Below are positions 16,621 through 24,419 of a DNA stretch of 64,000 nt, one piece after another. The notes below the pieces were generated by a model that was not told the DNA's origin, ran no database searches, and saw nothing but the letters and a program-made list of their open reading frames with translations. The stretch lies in NCBI GenBank assembly GCA_910577785.1, contig CAJTNT010000016.1, positions 1-64,000 on the forward strand, written 5' to 3'. The DNA is from an uncultured Lachnospiraceae bacterium (lineage in GTDB: Bacteria > Bacillota > Clostridia > Lachnospirales > Lachnospiraceae). A program made the translations under genes and the position numbers. Positions within the stretch are counted from its first letter, which is position 1. The number at the start of each line of letters is the position of its first letter.

Positions 16621-17799
16621 ATGCAATATATCAAGATTAGCCATTTAAAACCTGGCATGCGGCTTGCACGGCCTATCTATAACCGGCAGGGCGTCATGCT
16701 CTACGAGCGCGGCACACGGCTGACGCCCCCGGGCATTAGCGGCATACAGAACTTTGGCCTTTGGGGGATTTATATTTTAGAGCCCGCAGAGCCTGTACCG
16801 CCTCTCTCCAAAGAAGAAATTGAAATGGAGCGCTTCCTGACCGTCTCTACCTTCCGCCTGAAGGACTCCCTGGACCTGCTGGTGAACGGTATGGCTTCCA
16901 AAGACATCCTTCTGCTCTCACAGATGATTCTGCGTACTTTCGGCTCGCTGGACCATAAAATCAACTTTTTGAAAAGCTTGCGCAGCCATGAAGATTATGT
17001 GTATAAGCACTGCTTAAATACGGCAATCCTGGCGGCGATGATGGTGGGGCGGCTCCGTTACCCTTATGCTGACCAGCTTGCGATTGTCTGTGCCGCATTG
17101 CTGCATGACGCGGGGCTTTTGCTGGTGCCGGAGGAAATTATGGAGAAGGGGGAGAAGCTGATGTCGCTGGATGAACGCAGGCTGATCCGTGGGTATCTGG
17201 AAAAGGGCTATCAGATGCTGCACCCAGATTATAATGAGAATGGGCTGCCGGAACTCACATTGCAGATTGTAGGGCAGATGACGCGCCTCGAACACAACGT
17301 AAACGTGCCGCTGCCGAAGAATATCAACTGGAAAGACGGTACCCATGTGCTCCATACCGCCAGCATGTTTGACCAGATGACCTCCATGAGCCCAGACAAA
17401 GAACCTATGTCAGAAATCTGCGCCGTGCGCTTCCTGCAGGAACATAGGCAGTATTACCCTGCCAAATATGTCACTGTGCTTACGCAGTGCATCCATGTGC
17501 TGCCAAGCGGATGCTGTGTGGATTTTGCCAATGGGCAGAAGGGAATTGTCATCGAAGAGAACCAGAAGGATTTCTCACAGCCTGTGATTATCCTGTTTTC
17601 GGATAACCGGCTTTTGGATTTTTCCAATACGACCATGCAGAAGGCCATGCATATCGTAGATGTGATGAAGACAATGGACGTACGGCTGAAGGCCGACCAT
17701 GAGACGTTTAAGAAATATAAAAGCGATGCCAGGACAAGGGAGATTTCCCGGCGGTACTTTGAAAAACGGATGCAGCTGGCGGCAGCGGGGCGGCTTTAG
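16621..17799 (+). CDS. Degenerate HD-GYP-like signalling protein
   Basis: A 392-residue soluble protein. After an N-terminal ~70 residues that match the region preceding HD-GYP domains (IKISHLKPGMRLARPIYN...), an HD domain is visible: His in YKHCLNTA, the HD pair in ALLHDAG, and the following VPEEIMEKGEKLMSLDERR. Active HD-GYP c-di-GMP phosphodiesterases carry HDIGK and HPxxGxxIL; here these read HDAGL and GYLEKGYQML, so the Lys and a metal-binding His are absent. It is probably a non-catalytic relative. CGGAGGTG precedes the ATG. It faces away from the butyrate operon and ends in a GC-rich hairpin. Confidence 0.7.
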   Translation: MQYIKISHLKPGMRLARPIYNRQGVMLYERGTRLTPPGISGIQNFGLWGIYILEPAEPVPPLSKEEIEMERFLTVSTFRLKDSLDLLVNGMASKDILLLSQMILRTFGSLDHKINFLKSLRSHEDYVYKHCLNTAILAAMMVGRLRYPYADQLAIVCAALLHDAGLLLVPEEIMEKGEKLMSLDERRLIRGYLEKGYQMLHPDYNENGLPELTLQIVGQMTRLEHNVNVPLPKNINWKDGTHVLHTASMFDQMTSMSPDKEPMSEICAVRFLQEHRQYYPAKYVTVLTQCIHVLPSGCCVDFANGQKGIVIEENQKDFSQPVIILFSDNRLLDFSNTTMQKAMHIVDVMKTMDVRLKADHETFKKYKSDARTREISRRYFEKRMQLAAAGRL

Positions 17800-17812
17800 G
17801 CCGCCCCGCTGC
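17782..17812 (+). terminator. GC-rich hairpin over the stop codon of the HD-domain gene
   Basis: GCAGCGGGGCGGC (17782-17794) and its exact complement (17800-17812) bracket a TTTAG loop containing the TAG stop. There is no T-tract, so it may be an mRNA 3-prime stabiliser rather than a classical terminator. Confidence 0.45.
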
Positions 17813-17870
17813 GCTTAGCGAACTGCATCCCACGCTTCATACGCTTCTGTAAATTCCTGGTATCTTGCAT

Positions 17871-17898
17871 AGCTATTTTCCTCATTCCCCGCGGGAAT
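17871..17898. repeat. 28-base shared element, copy 1 (in a small gene remnant)
   Basis: This 28-base stretch matches 27936-27963 at 25 positions. On the minus strand, just after the kinase gene, it lies in a short open stretch whose translation ends with EENSYARYQEFTEAYEAWD and reads like a real protein tail, preceded by stops. This suggests a decayed gene remnant of unknown identity. Confidence 0.5.
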
Positions 17899-17959
17899 AG
17901 AAAGGCAGCCAGCCGAATATCATCTATCCAGCCGCTACCTTATTATTTTTTACCGCTTC

Positions 17960-19051
17960 CTAACACTGCGCCACAATCTCCGCCATCTTCTCCCAGTTGG
18001 CCTCCATATCTTCCACCAGCTTGATCTGGGTGCGGCAGCGGTCGAGGTTCTGCCCTTCCCTATGGGTCTTGAAATACGTATCCCCCTGCAGGTAGTCCGT
18101 CAGGAAGCGCATCCCACACTCATAGGTCATGACCTTAGCGCCCATGGGCAGCATCGCCCGCTCCGTCTCTGTCAGGCTGCCCTGGCATCCCTTCAGGAAG
18201 CCTTCCGTATAGAGCTGGAACAGATGCAGGTCACAGTTTACCTTTGACAGGTCTGGCTCGTCCTCATCCCCAGTGCTTGCGCCGAAGCGGATGGAATCGC
18301 CAAAGTCATGGACGGCCAGTCCCGGCATCACCGTATCCAGGTCAATCACACAGATTCCTTTCCCTGTCTTAGCGTCCATCATAATATTGTTCAGCTTGGT
18401 ATCGTTGTGGGTCACCCGCAGGGGCAGCTCCCCGGCGGCCAGCATATCTCCCAGGACGGCGGCAACCGCCTTCCGCTCTTGGAAGAAGGCAATTTCCCTG
18501 GCCACTTCCTTGACCCTGCCACATACGTCCGCCTCCACGGCTGCAAGGAAGACCTCAAAACGCGCCTTCGTGTCGTGGAAGCCTGGTATGGTCTCATGGA
18601 GAGTCTCTGCCGGGTAGTCTGCCAGCATCTGCTGGAAATTCCCAAAGGCCACGGCGCTCTCATAAAAATCCCGTTCCGACTCCACCCGGTCATAGCTTAC
18701 GGCATCCTCAATAAAATGGTACATCCGCCAGCAGTCCCCCTGGCTGTCCCAATAAAGAGGCTCCCCAGCCTTGGTGGGGATGACCGTCAGGGTCTCCCGC
18801 ATCCCATCCCCGCCGGCCTTGGTGATTTTATCGCGCAAAAAATTCGTGACGCCCAGGATATTCTCCATTACCCCCTGGGGATCGGTAAATATATTGCGGT
18901 TCATCCGCTGCAGAATATAGCGTTTGCCGGCCTCCACCAAAAAGGTGTCATTGATATGGCCGCTGCCATAGGGGCAGATTCCTCCCACTTCTTCAGACAG
19001 GAACTGCCCCCCTGCCGCTTTCGCCCGTTCCAGCAACTTCTTCTCTTCCAT
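17960..19051 (-). CDS. Aminoglycoside-phosphotransferase-fold sugar kinase, NahK-like
   Basis: A 363-residue cytoplasmic kinase of the APH/choline kinase fold. The catalytic loop is VTHNDTKLNNIMMD (~218-231) and the metal-binding segment VIDLDTVMPGLAVHDFGDS follows about 10 residues later. The pattern HNDTKLNN plus DLDTVMPG resembles N-acetylhexosamine 1-kinase (NahK) of the lacto-N-biose/galacto-N-biose route. That function is also suggested by the nucleotidyltransferase directly upstream, which could turn a sugar 1-phosphate into a nucleotide sugar. GGAAGGGAG precedes the ATG. Substrate assignment is inference; it could phosphorylate another hexosamine or hexose. Confidence 0.7.
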   Translation of the reverse strand: MEEKKLLERAKAAGGQFLSEEVGGICPYGSGHINDTFLVEAGKRYILQRMNRNIFTDPQGVMENILGVTNFLRDKITKAGGDGMRETLTVIPTKAGEPLYWDSQGDCWRMYHFIEDAVSYDRVESERDFYESAVAFGNFQQMLADYPAETLHETIPGFHDTKARFEVFLAAVEADVCGRVKEVAREIAFFQERKAVAAVLGDMLAAGELPLRVTHNDTKLNNIMMDAKTGKGICVIDLDTVMPGLAVHDFGDSIRFGASTGDEDEPDLSKVNCDLHLFQLYTEGFLKGCQGSLTETERAMLPMGAKVMTYECGMRFLTDYLQGDTYFKTHREGQNLDRCRTQIKLVEDMEANWEKMAEIVAQC

Positions 19052-19136
19052 ACTTAGTCTCCCTTCCGCTGCGCCCGGCAGGCCCTATCTGCCTGTCTGT
19101 GCCAGGCGCAGTCCCTATGTGCGGCACGATTGCCTA

Positions 19137-20051
19137 TTAGAACTCTTCCGGATACAGCCCCTGCTGCTTGAGTCCGGCAATGGCATCCATGACCATCTGC
19201 TTATCCTCCTTGTAAGTTACGCCATACCATTTATCCTGGGAGGTCAGGACCTGTACGCTTGCCTTGCCCTGCCGCAGCAGCCCGTCTACGGCAAAAGGCA
19301 GGAAATACTCAGCTTTCAGCGGGTTCTTCGGCAGTTCTTCCTCTAAGAACTTCCCAAAGCCCGCCTCCAGCTCCCCTAAGATGCTGTGTGAAAAGCCCCA
19401 GAGGTTCATAGAAACCGTGCTGTCCATAGAAATCTCTTCGAAGGTGGCCCCGCCATCCTCTGTGAAAGCCGCCTGTTCCCCGCGCTTCTCAATATGGGTA
19501 CGCTCCACGATTTCTGTCAGGAACCCCTCGCTGTCTGTCTTGCAGACGCCCCTGGCCACATAGCCGTTCTCTGTCAGAGTATTCTTCAGTGCATAGCCTA
19601 CCATAGCATAGCGGTATTTCTCATCATCCTCATGGCCTGCCAAATAGTCATATATCGCCTTATAGGCATACCTGCCATAGTAGTCGTCCGCATTAATGAC
19701 AGCAAACGGGCCGTCCACCACGCCCTGGCAGCAGAGGATGGCATGCCCCGTGCCAAAGGGCTTCTGCCTGCCTTCCGGAACCTGGTACCCTGCCGGGAGC
19801 TTATCCAACTCCTGGTATACATATTCCACCTCTATCTTCCCGGCAATACGGTTTCCAATGCTTTCCTTAAATGCTTCCTCGTTGGCTTTTTTGATGATAA
19901 ACACCACTTTTTCAAATCCCGCCTGGAGGGCGTCATAAATGGAAAAATCCATAATAATGTGCCCCTGGGGGTCAATGGGGTCAATCTGCTTGAGCCCGCC
20001 ATAGCGGCTCCCCATGCCTGCTGCCATAATTACTAATACTGGTTTCTTCAT
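19137..20051 (-). CDS. Sugar-1-phosphate nucleotidyltransferase
   Basis: A 304-residue nucleotidyltransferase. The nucleotide loop is MAAGMGSRYGGLKQ and the metal-binding Asp pair is in AVINADDYYG (~103-112). The start MKKPVLVIMAAG was chosen for its perfect AAGGAGGT; the upstream frame lacks one. Such enzymes join UTP or another NTP to sugar 1-phosphates. The gene is 85 bases ahead of the NahK-like kinase and shares its promoter, so the pair probably performs consecutive steps of hexosamine or galactose salvage. Confidence 0.8.
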   Translation of the reverse strand: MKKPVLVIMAAGMGSRYGGLKQIDPIDPQGHIIMDFSIYDALQAGFEKVVFIIKKANEEAFKESIGNRIAGKIEVEYVYQELDKLPAGYQVPEGRQKPFGTGHAILCCQGVVDGPFAVINADDYYGRYAYKAIYDYLAGHEDDEKYRYAMVGYALKNTLTENGYVARGVCKTDSEGFLTEIVERTHIEKRGEQAAFTEDGGATFEEISMDSTVSMNLWGFSHSILGELEAGFGKFLEEELPKNPLKAEYFLPFAVDGLLRQGKASVQVLTSQDKWYGVTYKEDKQMVMDAIAGLKQQGLYPEEF

Positions 20052-20311
20052 ATTGGACCTCCTTATCCAAGACATGCCATTGGGTGATGAAAAAAATCCC
20101 CCGCCCAATGGCGAAGGACTCCATATTCCCGACCCAATCCACTGTAAATCCTGCTGTAAAACCTCTCAATTCCCGCAATAGCTGCCTGCCATGCACTGCC
20201 CAGCGGCGCACAACTGATTTGCCGTGCTTTGCCCCATGGCATATATCCTGTCAGGCGTAAGCCATCACTTTTGCCACATATTGCTCAATGGCAACCATTT
20301 ATCATGCCTAT

Positions 20312-20359
20312 ATTTTAGCAATTATGCATAGGAAAGTCAAGAGTAAAATTTACTAAATA
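20312..20359 (-). promoter_or_regulatory. Promoter of the nucleotidyltransferase-kinase operon with an upstream dyad box
   Basis: Minus strand TTGACT (20335-20340), 17-base spacer, TAAAAT (20312-20317). Nine bases upstream of the -35 lies the dyad ATTTACTAAAT (20348-20358), which recurs near the galactan locus at 41700-41711. A site upstream of -35 suits an activator. The rest of the 480-base gap holds the terminator of the export operon and nothing else recognisable. Confidence 0.65.
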
Positions 20360-20416
20360 TTTACGTATATTTCCCCTGAATCTGGTTATGAAATTGGTAA
20401 ATATGTAAAAAATGGT

Positions 20417-20495
20417 AAAAAAACTCCACCCAGACCCGGGATTTCAGATGCCGGCATACAGGCCTGGCGCACCTTCTTCCTCAAGTGGATGGAGT
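20417..20495 (-). terminator. Terminator after the ABC export operon
   Basis: On the minus strand ACTCCATCC (20487-20495) pairs with the GGTGGAGT segment (20423-20430), enclosing a GC-rich branched region, and is followed by seven T. Confidence 0.5.
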
Positions 20496-20534
20496 ATTGC
20501 TTCCGAAACGGCTATATATCTTTATTTCTGGCAC

Positions 20535-21788
20535 TTATTCATGCCGCAGTGCATCTATCGGGTTCAGGTTGGCCGCCTTATAGGAAGGCAGGAGCCCAAA
20601 CAGGATGCCGATTGCCATGGAGAAGACCACGGCCAGCACGGCAGCCGGGATGCTGATGGCCACAAGGGTTCCGCTTACCCGCGAAATGACCTCCGCCAGC
20701 ACAATCCCCACCATTACGCCGATCAGCCCCCCTAAGCTAGTCAGCACGGCAGCCTCGGTCAGGAACTGCCACAGGATCTTACCCTTCCTGGCGCCGATGG
20801 CTTTCTTGAGGCCGATTTCCTGGGTACGTTCTGTCACGGACACCAGCATGATATTCATAACGCCGATACCGCCGACCAGAAGGGATATCCCGGCAATCCA
20901 GACCAGCATCGCATTGGTCGACTGGCTCAGCTTCTGGATGTCCTCGGCCTGCTTCAGGAGGTCGTCCGCCTGATATTTCATTGTCTCGTCAGAAACGCTT
21001 AAGCCCGTGTTAAGCAGGGCGGACGCATCCTTGCCAGCCTTGGTCATATTGTCCACGCTGTCAAGGCGCAGCACTAGGGACTGCGGCTCGTCATAGCCAT
21101 ATAATAGAGGCCATGCCGTATTGGGCACATATACTACGCCGTTGGAGTTCTGGGAATAAGTGTAATATTCTTCCATACTATTGATGACTGGCTCAAATTT
21201 ACTGGATTTCGTAATAATTCCCACCACAATAAAAGGCTGCTGCTGAATTTCGATGGTCTTGCCAACTGGGTCTGTCCCCTGGAACAGCATCTCTGCCGAG
21301 GCTTCGTCCATCACCGCCACATTGCGGAACTTCTTATAGTCATCCTCACAGATGCCCCTGCCCCTCTTGATAATGTAGTTGCAGGTACTCAGGTAGTCCC
21401 GGTCAATCCCCAGGAGCCTGCCGCCGGACATGCCCGTATTCTGGTAGTAAATGGTATTGTAAATATCCCTGGAGGTATAGAGGGAAGCGCCTTCCACATG
21501 GTCAAGCTCTAACAGCCGGGCTTTTGTCTCTTCGCTGATGACAGGTACGCCGTCCGGCACACCGTTATATTCCAGCTCATACTTATAATCTCCCTGGTAA
21601 AGCTGCACATTTACCGTATTATCCCCAGAACCGATGAGGTTCTCCTTAATCTGCTCATTGGTTCCCTTTATGGTGGAGACAATGGCGATGATTGCCGCAA
21701 TACCGATAATAATGCCCAGCATTGTAAGGAAGGAACGCATTTTGTGCGACCACAGCCCTTGAAAGGACAGTCTGATATTCTCTAACAT
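20535..21788 (-). CDS. MacB-type ABC transporter permease
   Basis: A 417-residue permease with the MacB layout: a first membrane helix within residues ~16-38 (RSFLTMLGIIIGIAAIIAIV), a large outside domain (~40-280) and three helices near the C-terminus (FtsX domain, with the motif ERTQEIGLKKAIGARKGKI). The last residues NLNPIDALRHE are the standard end. Such permeases drive export or lipoprotein extraction through mechanical coupling to the adaptor. It is the last gene of a four-gene operon (adaptor, ATPase, adaptor, permease). AAGGAG precedes the ATG. Confidence 0.93.
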   Translation of the reverse strand: MLENIRLSFQGLWSHKMRSFLTMLGIIIGIAAIIAIVSTIKGTNEQIKENLIGSGDNTVNVQLYQGDYKYELEYNGVPDGVPVISEETKARLLELDHVEGASLYTSRDIYNTIYYQNTGMSGGRLLGIDRDYLSTCNYIIKRGRGICEDDYKKFRNVAVMDEASAEMLFQGTDPVGKTIEIQQQPFIVVGIITKSSKFEPVINSMEEYYTYSQNSNGVVYVPNTAWPLLYGYDEPQSLVLRLDSVDNMTKAGKDASALLNTGLSVSDETMKYQADDLLKQAEDIQKLSQSTNAMLVWIAGISLLVGGIGVMNIMLVSVTERTQEIGLKKAIGARKGKILWQFLTEAAVLTSLGGLIGVMVGIVLAEVISRVSGTLVAISIPAAVLAVVFSMAIGILFGLLPSYKAANLNPIDALRHE

Positions 21789-21808
21789 CTGTTTTTCTCC
21801 TTATCCAT

Positions 21809-23392
21809 TTATTCTGTGCCTTTTACCTTCACGCCTTCCTTGGCTGCCTTCCCATAGGGAAACGCAATACGGTCTTCCATTGTCAGGCCTTCCACAATCT
21901 CCGTAGAATCCCCCCATAAGATGCGCCCAGTCTTCACATACTGCTTCACCAGGCGGCCATCCCCGCCGGCCTTCATCACATATTTGCCGCCGTCATCCTG
22001 CCGGATATAGGCCTTGCTGATACAGATGCCGTCTTGGGATTCCTTCTGGTTGCTCATGGTAAGCTCCACCGTCTCCCCATTGCTCAGCCCTTCCGAGTCT
22101 TCAATATAAGCGGTATATGGGTAATAGGAGACATTGGGGTTCCCTTCGCCCCAGACCTCGCTGCTGGTATCCGGATATTCTGAAATCTCAGTAATCGAAG
22201 CCTCAAAGTTCTTGCCGCTTTCCCAGGAATTGGCATAGATTACCTGCCCCACTTCTACCTGCCCCAGCTGCAGCTCACTCAATGCGCCGCTGACATAGAG
22301 TCCCTCGGAGCCTGACACCGTTAGGAAAGGGGAGCCGTCATTGGAGATTTCTTGAACCTCACTGAGATCCTTGACAATCCCTGTTATGGTAGCCCGGACA
22401 ATGCCATCGTCAGACACCTGCTTCATCTGTTCCAATTCCAGCTGGGCTTTTCGGCTGGCAAGGTCAAGATCCCTGATATTCTCTTCCTTATCCCGGATCA
22501 TCTTCGCCAGTTCCTCTGCTGTGTAGCCTTCCGGCTCTTCTGGTTCCGGCACATCTTCTGGCTCCTCATCCATCCATTCATCGTCTTCTGGATCCTCTTC
22601 TTCCTCCTCCACAATCTGGCTTCTGGTAGCCACGGACCATCTGGAATCATCCTCCACCATCGGCAGCCCGCCCTCGCCGCTGAGTTTCCAGGAGCCAAGC
22701 AGTTTGCCCGTCAGCACATTTTTCTTATGGATTTCCAGGCTGACATAAACTGGGTTTTCCTGTTCCTGAGATATGCCATTAATAAACGCTCCATAGACAT
22801 AGCAGCCTGGCATACAGAGGTACACATAGGGTTCTTCCGCCGTCCCGGCGCCTCCGCTGGGTTCAGAATCCGGCGTAATATAATTATAAGCCGAGCCTGT
22901 CATCTGCGGTTCCGGAGCCGGCTCTGGCTGCTCTGGCTCGGGTGTGGGCTGCGGAGGCGCCACCGGCGTTGGCGCAGGATTCCTGGAAATCGGCTTCATC
23001 GCCCGAAGCTTCTCCAGCTGTTTCTTGGCTGCTTCCAGCTTATTGGCAGTAGTGGCGACGTCCAGTTCCTTCATTTCCATTTCCAGTTCCGACAGGGTCA
23101 TATCATAGGCGATCAGCGGATCCCCTTCGGAAACCTTCTGCCCCTCTTCCACATAGACCTCTGAAACGTTCTTATCCTCCAGCAGATAGACGCTCTGCGA
23201 AAAATCATTCTTCACCGTTCCAACACTGGTCATATCCTGGCCAAAGTAAAACTGGTTGATATTCGATATCGCCTCCACATCCGCCTCCAGGCTGTTGTCT
23301 TGGTAATTCTGGTATGCCTTAATCCCGCCATAAATAGCTCCTCCAACAACGCCAAGGGATACCATCGCGATAATAATTCCTTTCTTACCCAT
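21809..23392 (-). CDS. HlyD/MacA-type adaptor with a large insertion in its helical hairpin
   Basis: A 527-residue membrane-anchored adaptor. One N-terminal helix (~5-22) is followed by a barrel/lipoyl half (VEEGQKVSEGDPLIAYD, ~81-97), then a first coiled-coil helix (~99-132). The second helix (~290-325, ending in LELEQMKQVSDDGIVRA) comes only after ~155 extra residues: a Pro/Glu-rich linker, a ~90-residue segment with YVYLCMPGCYVYG, and a very acidic linker (EEEEEDPEDDEWMDEE). The hairpin tip is where Gram-negative adaptors dock to TolC. The chosen ATG overlaps the end of the ATPase gene by 8 bases and follows AAGGAGG. Second of two adaptors in the operon. Confidence 0.85.
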   Translation of the reverse strand: MGKKGIIIAMVSLGVVGGAIYGGIKAYQNYQDNSLEADVEAISNINQFYFGQDMTSVGTVKNDFSQSVYLLEDKNVSEVYVEEGQKVSEGDPLIAYDMTLSELEMEMKELDVATTANKLEAAKKQLEKLRAMKPISRNPAPTPVAPPQPTPEPEQPEPAPEPQMTGSAYNYITPDSEPSGGAGTAEEPYVYLCMPGCYVYGAFINGISQEQENPVYVSLEIHKKNVLTGKLLGSWKLSGEGGLPMVEDDSRWSVATRSQIVEEEEEDPEDDEWMDEEPEDVPEPEEPEGYTAEELAKMIRDKEENIRDLDLASRKAQLELEQMKQVSDDGIVRATITGIVKDLSEVQEISNDGSPFLTVSGSEGLYVSGALSELQLGQVEVGQVIYANSWESGKNFEASITEISEYPDTSSEVWGEGNPNVSYYPYTAYIEDSEGLSNGETVELTMSNQKESQDGICISKAYIRQDDGGKYVMKAGGDGRLVKQYVKTGRILWGDSTEIVEGLTMEDRIAFPYGKAAKEGVKVKGTE

Positions 23393-24389
23393 GCTTCTCC
23401 TCCTTGCCGTGCTTTTTCCAGAAGGAGGCGCCCCGCTTCTTGTGCCTGCCGCCCTTCTTGCCTTCACTATCCTGGAAGCCCGATTCTTCAGCATCTTCTG
23501 ACAGAACGCTGCCAGACCCTGCGCTTTCTGGATGTAAACTGCTGCCTGGCCCTATTTTCTCTTCTGGCAGGCTGCTGCCTGGCTCTGCGCCTTCTCGCTG
23601 CAGGCCAACGCCTTCCTTGAGACTATCCTCATCCTTCCCTGCCTCTGGCAGGCTGCCGCTCTCAGCTCCGCTGCCGGCCGGCCTGACGTCCTCTTCATAG
23701 GATCCGCTGTCTGGCTCGGCGCCCTCTTCGGTAATCATACCATCTATAATATGCACAATGCGTTTTGCCTTCGAAGCGATATTGCGGTCATGGGTAATCA
23801 TTACAATCGTTACCCCTTCCTCATTCAGCTGCTCAAACAGTTCCATAATCTGCTGGCCGGACTTGGAATCCAGAGCCCCCGTAGGCTCGTCTGCCAGCAA
23901 AATCTTGGGGTTATTGACCATGGCGCGGGCAATGGCCACACGCTGCTTCTGCCCGCCGGACAGCTGGGTAGGCCGGAACGTCACGCGATCCCCTAGCCCT
24001 ACCCGCTCCAAGGCCTGTGTCGCCCGCTGCCGGCGTTCCTTTTTCTTGACGCCCGCATAGCTTAGGGGCAATGCCACATTATCCAGAGCGGTCTGCCTGG
24101 AGAGCAGCTGAAAATTCTGGAACACAAAGCCGATGCTGCGCAGCCGCAGATCGGACATCTCCTTGTCCTTGCAGCGGAGTACATCTTCCCCTGCCAGCTG
24201 GTAAGCGCCGGACGTTGGGCGATCCAGGCAGCCGATAATGTTCATCAAGGTGGTCTTCCCGGATCCAGACGGACCCATAACCGCCACATATTCCCCTTCC
24301 TCTACCTGGAGCGACACATCCTTCAGCACCGGAACCACCAGCTTATCCTGCTGGTAATCCTTAAATATATTCTGCAAATCTAAAATCAT
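23385..24389 (-). CDS. ABC transporter ATPase (MacB/LolD class) with a long low-complexity tail
   Basis: Residues 1-~222 form a complete ATPase: Walker A GPSGSGKTT (~39-47), signature LSGGQKQRVAIARA (~143-156), Walker B ILLADEPTGALD (~164-175) and the H-loop MITHDR. The class is that of MacB/LolD-type exporters. After the usual end a further ~110 residues follow that are rich in Gly, Ser and Glu (repeats such as GSSLPE) and close with a strongly basic stretch (KKRGASFWKKHGKEEKHG). No such tail is usual for the family. It lies between the two adaptor genes and overlaps the second by 8 bases. Confidence 0.93.
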   Translation of the reverse strand: MILDLQNIFKDYQQDKLVVPVLKDVSLQVEEGEYVAVMGPSGSGKTTLMNIIGCLDRPTSGAYQLAGEDVLRCKDKEMSDLRLRSIGFVFQNFQLLSRQTALDNVALPLSYAGVKKKERRQRATQALERVGLGDRVTFRPTQLSGGQKQRVAIARAMVNNPKILLADEPTGALDSKSGQQIMELFEQLNEEGVTIVMITHDRNIASKAKRIVHIIDGMITEEGAEPDSGSYEEDVRPAGSGAESGSLPEAGKDEDSLKEGVGLQREGAEPGSSLPEEKIGPGSSLHPESAGSGSVLSEDAEESGFQDSEGKKGGRHKKRGASFWKKHGKEEKHG

Positions 24390-24419
24390 CTCTGTTTCCC
24401 TCCGGTTCCATTCCTGGCG

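Noticed and set aside
22352..23164. 270-codon plus-strand frame opposite the second adaptor gene
   Set aside because: Produced by the biased codons of the adaptor; no ribosome site or family.
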